DNA of 64,000 nt from Hawksworthiomyces lignivorus (lineage: Eukaryota > Ascomycota > Sordariomycetes > Ophiostomatales > Ophiostomataceae), in assembly GCA_002917075.1 (NCBI GenBank), contig NTMA01000070.1:146594-210593 (forward strand), written 5' to 3'. The position numbers were made by a program, and so were the translations under genes. The notes below the pieces were generated by a model. It was not told the origin of the DNA, did no database searches, and was given only the letters and a program-made list of their open reading frames with translations. Below, piece by piece: positions 60,145 through 64,000 of the stretch (its first letter is position 1; every line of letters begins with the position of its first letter).

Positions 60145-63100
60145 GGCGAAGGTTAGAAAGAAAAGAAATCTAAGACGGATTGCTTCGAACTATCGTGACG
60201 TTCGAAACAATTGGGGGCCTGACCAAGGCAAGAGGGCGCTTCTTCGCTAATTGGGGGATGTAGAGGGGAGCTGAGGTAGGAAGTTTGGGGTAGAGGCTTG
60301 GAATGAACTTTGGTTCGGCGATGAGTGTCGGGCTATCGTACGGCCGAGGATAACTCGCTTGTGAGAGGAAGAGAAAAGACGAGGAATACCAGCTAAATGC
60401 TCGTTTTAGCTTCTGAAGATTTGCGGGTTTTTTTCTTGGGTCCTCTTTTGGATCCTTTTTTTTTTTCTGTGCTTAGATCAAGATCGGCTAGGTTATCCTG
60501 TGCTTCTATTCGTTGCGAGAGGAGAAACAGCGCAGTCGCAGTGTTGATAAGCCGAGGATGCAGTAGTATAGGTTTTTGGGGCTTCTGTGCCTTTTATTTT
60601 CGTGTCTTTTCTACTTCTTTTGAATTGCTCTGATAGGAGGAAAAAAATTCACTATTAGCGGGCTGAGCTTAGGGAGGCTCGGCTCTCCTCTGCTTTTCAG
60701 AGCAATTGGAAAGCAGTAGCAAATCAAGGTGTGGAAGATGGTCATCTTATTTGGCAGGCACTAGGCTCAGGCTTGTGCTTTTGGGGCATTTCTTCCGAAT
60801 CAGGCAGCGCAAGTAGCTTCTGAGGTTGCTCTTGCACGTGTTACCGAAACTTCGGTCTTAGCGGAGGGGCATTGGGTAAGAATGTTCGGGAAAGGGGCTT
60901 CTCAAGCCACACGTAAGACAGAATACGAGTACACATAAGCAGGGTAAAGAGGCAAGCAAAGAAAGAAGACAAAAAGATGACAGACAATTCTCCTCCTGTT
61001 GGACAGACCAGCGTCCGAGTCACCGGGCTGAGAGCTGGAGAAGCCCGAGAGGCAACTTGATGCGACCTGGACGAGGGCTTCGGATGAGGCAGCTGTTGGC
61101 GGAGATGACTCCACAGCAGCATCAGGCAAGACAAAAGAGCTTTGTATATGGGCTATGAAGCAGATGGGAGAGACAAAATGAAGGACAGGAATTTCGCGAG
61201 GATAGCTTGTCCATTCGAGGGAGAAGACGAAAGGGGCCAGGGGAGCAGCAAACTGAAGAAACAGAAGCTAAACTTACAAAACTCTTTGATGATGCTGGCT
61301 CTTTTGCAGGCTGTCCACGCAAGAGCTATACGGAGTAGGTCTTCTGAGTGTGTATCAGTAAGTTTGCTCTGATATTGTTTTGTTTGTTTGTTTGTTTGTT
61401 TGCTGTGTGCTTGTTTCTTTGATCTCTTCTGGCTTCAAGAGGCAATGTATGTCCGTTGGAATGAACAGCAGAGAGGGAGGTGGAAATAGGATGAAAATGA
61501 GATGGGAGGAAGGCTGGAATGGGGGATGAATACTTTTTGGTATTACTTGCAGGATTTGGATAAAAAGAGACGGCGGTGAGATTTTCTGGCGGAGCCAAAA
61601 AGGGGTGGGAAGTACGGAGTACGGAGTGAAAACAAGTCCTTTTTTTAAAATAATAGTAATATTTTTTTTTTAAAAACAGAAATCAACCCTTGTCCCTCGT
61701 CTTTAGAAAAGGAAAGAAAGAGGAACTATTTGTCTTTTTCTTTTGTTGTGTTTCTCTTTCCCGTTGACCAAGGGTCCTCTGCGCATCAACTACTGAATCA
61801 AAGAGGAACACGGCTGAGGAGCTCTTTGAGCTTTCTTCAGGCACAAACCAGCAACGGTGAGAGATGGATGCGGGACCTGAGCCAACCTGATCGGCGTTAG
61901 ACTAACTACCTGCTCTCGGGGTACAACTCAACAAAATATTCAGCGCCAGCTACAGTGACACTCAAAAAAAGGCATACGGGAGTATTACAGTGAGGTAGTC
62001 CGTACACGTACTCCGTATGTAGGCACTACATTAAGCTCTTTCGGAAACGGGTGCTAACAGTTCCCCCCCCAGTCCTAGTGAAAGAAGGTGAAGGAAGAAT
62101 GAGACGCGGATTGAAATGCGCAAAGTTGAAAAAGCAGCATCCCAACAAACTGAAATCCGTTCCCCCCCAATTAGACTAGCGACGAATATGTTTGAACCCC
62201 GAAACCTGGTATAGCTGGCTTGCTGCTGATAATAGCAACACGTTAATACAGAGAGTATACGGTAGATACACTGCCTTTCGTAAACGAGCTCCTTATTTTT
62301 GTCTCCCTCAACCAAATTTCAATTCCATTTTAATTTGCCTTTTTTTCTGCCAACCAACCGCGCAATCTTTGTTGAGGAAATCGCACCCAAAAGAAGAAAA
62401 ACTGACGAAAATGCATGATCCATTTTTACACCCCCAAATCTAGATTCCTCTCCCCTCCTTAACTATGTAACAGTTGTCGTTTAAAATTCCTCTTACGATG
62501 GCCTTCTCCGCACCCAAGTCATGGGCAGCTCCTACATAACCCGGACGCTCAATTGGGGTAATTGGTCATTTTCTCTTTTCATCCATTGCGACCCTGCAAG
62601 GTGGACTTGGAATTTCAGGCTGCTTGAGAAAGGGCTATGATCTAAGTAGTGGCTGCACACAGGAGTGTTTATTCCCATCTTCTAATGAAGCGAAGAATTG
62701 GACCAGTACGATGCAGCGAAATAAATGCTATGCAAGGACCAGGTCTTTTGCCTTCGCTTCATCTCGTCGGAGCGACGGGCGCCATTGCCATTCCGATATT
62801 CAATGCATGGAACGAAAATAGAAGTGATTAATCTTGGAAGCGAGGGACATGTAAAGGAGCAATATATGCAAAACTAGATCAGCGCCGAGCTGTTTTGCGA
62901 TGTTCTACGAACAACCGGGACACATCCCGCAATAAGGGGGCGTGCCAGGGCCTAAATGTCACCAGGGTTCCAGGTCTCGTACGGTGTATAGAGTGGCGAT
63001 TATGTGCTACTTGCTTTGCTTCTTGCGGCCCCAATCAGTAGAGACTGGTACAAAAGCTTTGTTTCTAAAGATAACCCAAAAAAATTGCAAGACAAAAGTT

Positions 63101-63554
63101 GTGCACCCCCTTATCTATGAGCGCAATTCTGTAATCGTGCGAGAGAAAGACTGAGATAAGAGATAACATGTTCCGGGAGGCAAGAGGAGATGCTTGAGGA
63201 AAAGGCAAACCAATGTCTGGCCAAAAATGTATCATATGCGCGACTTTCTAACAGGCACCAAGAGACAGGAGGAGGCGATGGAAAAAAAAAAAGTACCCCT
63301 CCTCAGTTCTTCTTCTAAATCTCCTGCTCCTCCTCTGCCTCGCAGTAGGTTGCTTCAATGGGAACCTTCCCTCTATTTCGTACTCGTTGGTCATTTTCTT
63401 CCGTTGTTAGACGTAGTAAGGTACAATGTATTCTATATCATCCCGACTAGACAGCACGACAGCATCAATGCCATTGGCTGTTGTTGTAAGGCCGGGTCCG
63501 CGTGTGTGCGCCTGCACTACATACTTTTGGGTTCCGTAGCGGCATTTTTGTCGC
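60145..63554. other. Intergenic region between yhm2 and citrate synthase
   Basis: About 3.4 kb contains the yhm2 promoter and the citrate synthase 3' UTR. Features are a GTTT microsatellite at 61376-61402, TACGGAGTA-type motifs at 61327, 61612 and 62007, and several T or C runs. No gene was recognised. Confidence 0.5.
61376..61402 (+). repeat. GTTT tetranucleotide microsatellite
   Basis: About six copies of GTTT in a row in the intergenic region upstream of yhm2. Confidence 0.9.
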
Positions 63555-64000
63555 TTACAGCTTCTTGACGAGCTCAATGTACTTCTCGGTGGAGAAGCTC
63601 TTGGGCCTGTAAAAAGAAGATGGAGGTTAGATCTTGGTCATAGCTTTAAATACGAAAAAGAGTCTAGATAGGGGAAACGCACCTCTCAATGGGAGCACCG
63701 ACAGCGCGGTCAATGATCAGCTGGGGCAGCACGCCGAGAGCACGCGACACGCCGAACAGGACGGTGTAGTAGCTCGACTCGGTCAGGCCGTAGTACTGCA
63801 GGAGCACGCCAGAGTGGGCGTCGACGTTGGGGTAGGGGTTCTTGGTCTTGCCGTGCTCGGTCAGGACGCCGGGGGCGATCTTGTAGACCTGGCTGACGAG
63901 CTTGAACATGGGGTCCTCAGGCATATTCTCTGCAGGAGGGGGTTAGGTCACGTTCAACACTGATCCTGGGAGGGAGCAGATAGGGGGGGGGGGGGGACTC
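63555..64000 (-). CDS. cit1: Citrate synthase, mitochondrial (C-terminal part)
   Basis: Two exons are visible, 63929-63683 and 63606-63555; the rest lies beyond the window edge. The enzyme condenses acetyl-CoA and oxaloacetate to citrate in the mitochondrial matrix. [20 protein letters not shown] is followed by [15 protein letters not shown], whose Asp corresponds to catalytic Asp375 of the pig enzyme. [18 protein letters not shown] and [19 protein letters not shown] complete the C-terminus. The last intron splits an Arg codon (AG|G). The two catalytic histidines must lie in the missing upstream exons. The sequence 63930-64000 is intron and holds a G run. Closeness to the mitochondrial rather than peroxisomal or methylcitrate form is inferred from the C-terminus, which lacks a peroxisomal SKL/AKL-type end. 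Confidence 0.93.
63983..63996 (+). repeat. Poly-G run in a citrate synthase intron
   Basis: Fourteen consecutive G, lying inside the intron upstream of the first visible citrate synthase exon. Length is likely uncertain because homopolymers are error-prone in sequencing. Confidence 0.85.

Noticed and set aside
1..64000. Search for tRNA, rRNA, CRISPR, secondary-metabolite or defence gene clusters
   Set aside because: No repeat-spacer array, no rRNA-like sequence, no polyketide, peptide synthase or NLR-type motifs, and no convincing tRNA was seen by eye; covariance-model searches could not be run.

Overview
The window is nuclear DNA from a filamentous ascomycete fungus, most likely a sordariomycete and perhaps Hypocreales. 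The reasons are short introns (about 50-110 nt) with GTAAGT-like donors and CTAAC-like branch sites, fungus-specific families (DUF1996, DUF7598, Yhm2, Nic96), pyrimidine-rich promoters, and a Tc1/mariner copy whose stop codons arise by C-to-T and G-to-A change, as in RIP (repeat-induced point mutation). Species cannot be fixed from the sequence alone. No tRNA, rRNA or CRISPR was recognised. All gene models were spliced by hand from reading frame and splice signals; no database search was possible.

Layout: 1-3.7 kb holds no gene. A tubulin cofactor B gene lies at 3.66-4.47 kb (+). A membrane RING-H2 E3 ligase (8.7-10.5 kb, +) converges on pcf11 (11.7-14.7 kb, -). A DUF7598 membrane protein (16.0-17.0 kb, -) and a tiny SERF/4F5 protein (20.0-20.4 kb, +) are divergent. 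A secreted DUF1996 protein (21.5-23.0 kb, +) contains a 5-nt microexon. It is followed by a complete but dead mariner element (23.5-24.75 kb) and a secreted cupredoxin-like protein (25.2-26.4 kb, -).

The middle holds an SMN homologue (29.3-30.6 kb, -) with a probable GC-AG intron, divergent from an FGGY carbohydrate kinase (31.5-33.6 kb, +). Next come nucleoporin NIC96 (34.4-37.9 kb, +), a DCAF4-like WD protein (38.5-41.1 kb, -) and the plasma-membrane proton pump pma1 (42.0-45.3 kb, -).

Upstream of pma1 is about 13.7 kb without a recognisable gene. The right end has the mitochondrial citrate/oxoglutarate carrier yhm2 (59.0-60.1 kb, -) and the C-terminal exons of mitochondrial citrate synthase (63.56 kb to beyond the edge, -).

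Most genes are housekeeping: mRNA 3'-end formation, snRNP assembly, nuclear pore, tubulin folding, ubiquitin ligation, proton pumping and citrate metabolism. Yhm2 and citrate synthase form a functional pair (making citrate and exporting it from the matrix). No secondary-metabolite cluster, defence system or clearly novel multigene system was found. The most unusual items are splice structures (microexon, GC-AG intron), a frame problem in the DCAF4-like gene, the gene-empty interval, a dispersed TACTCCGTA motif and the RIP-killed transposon.
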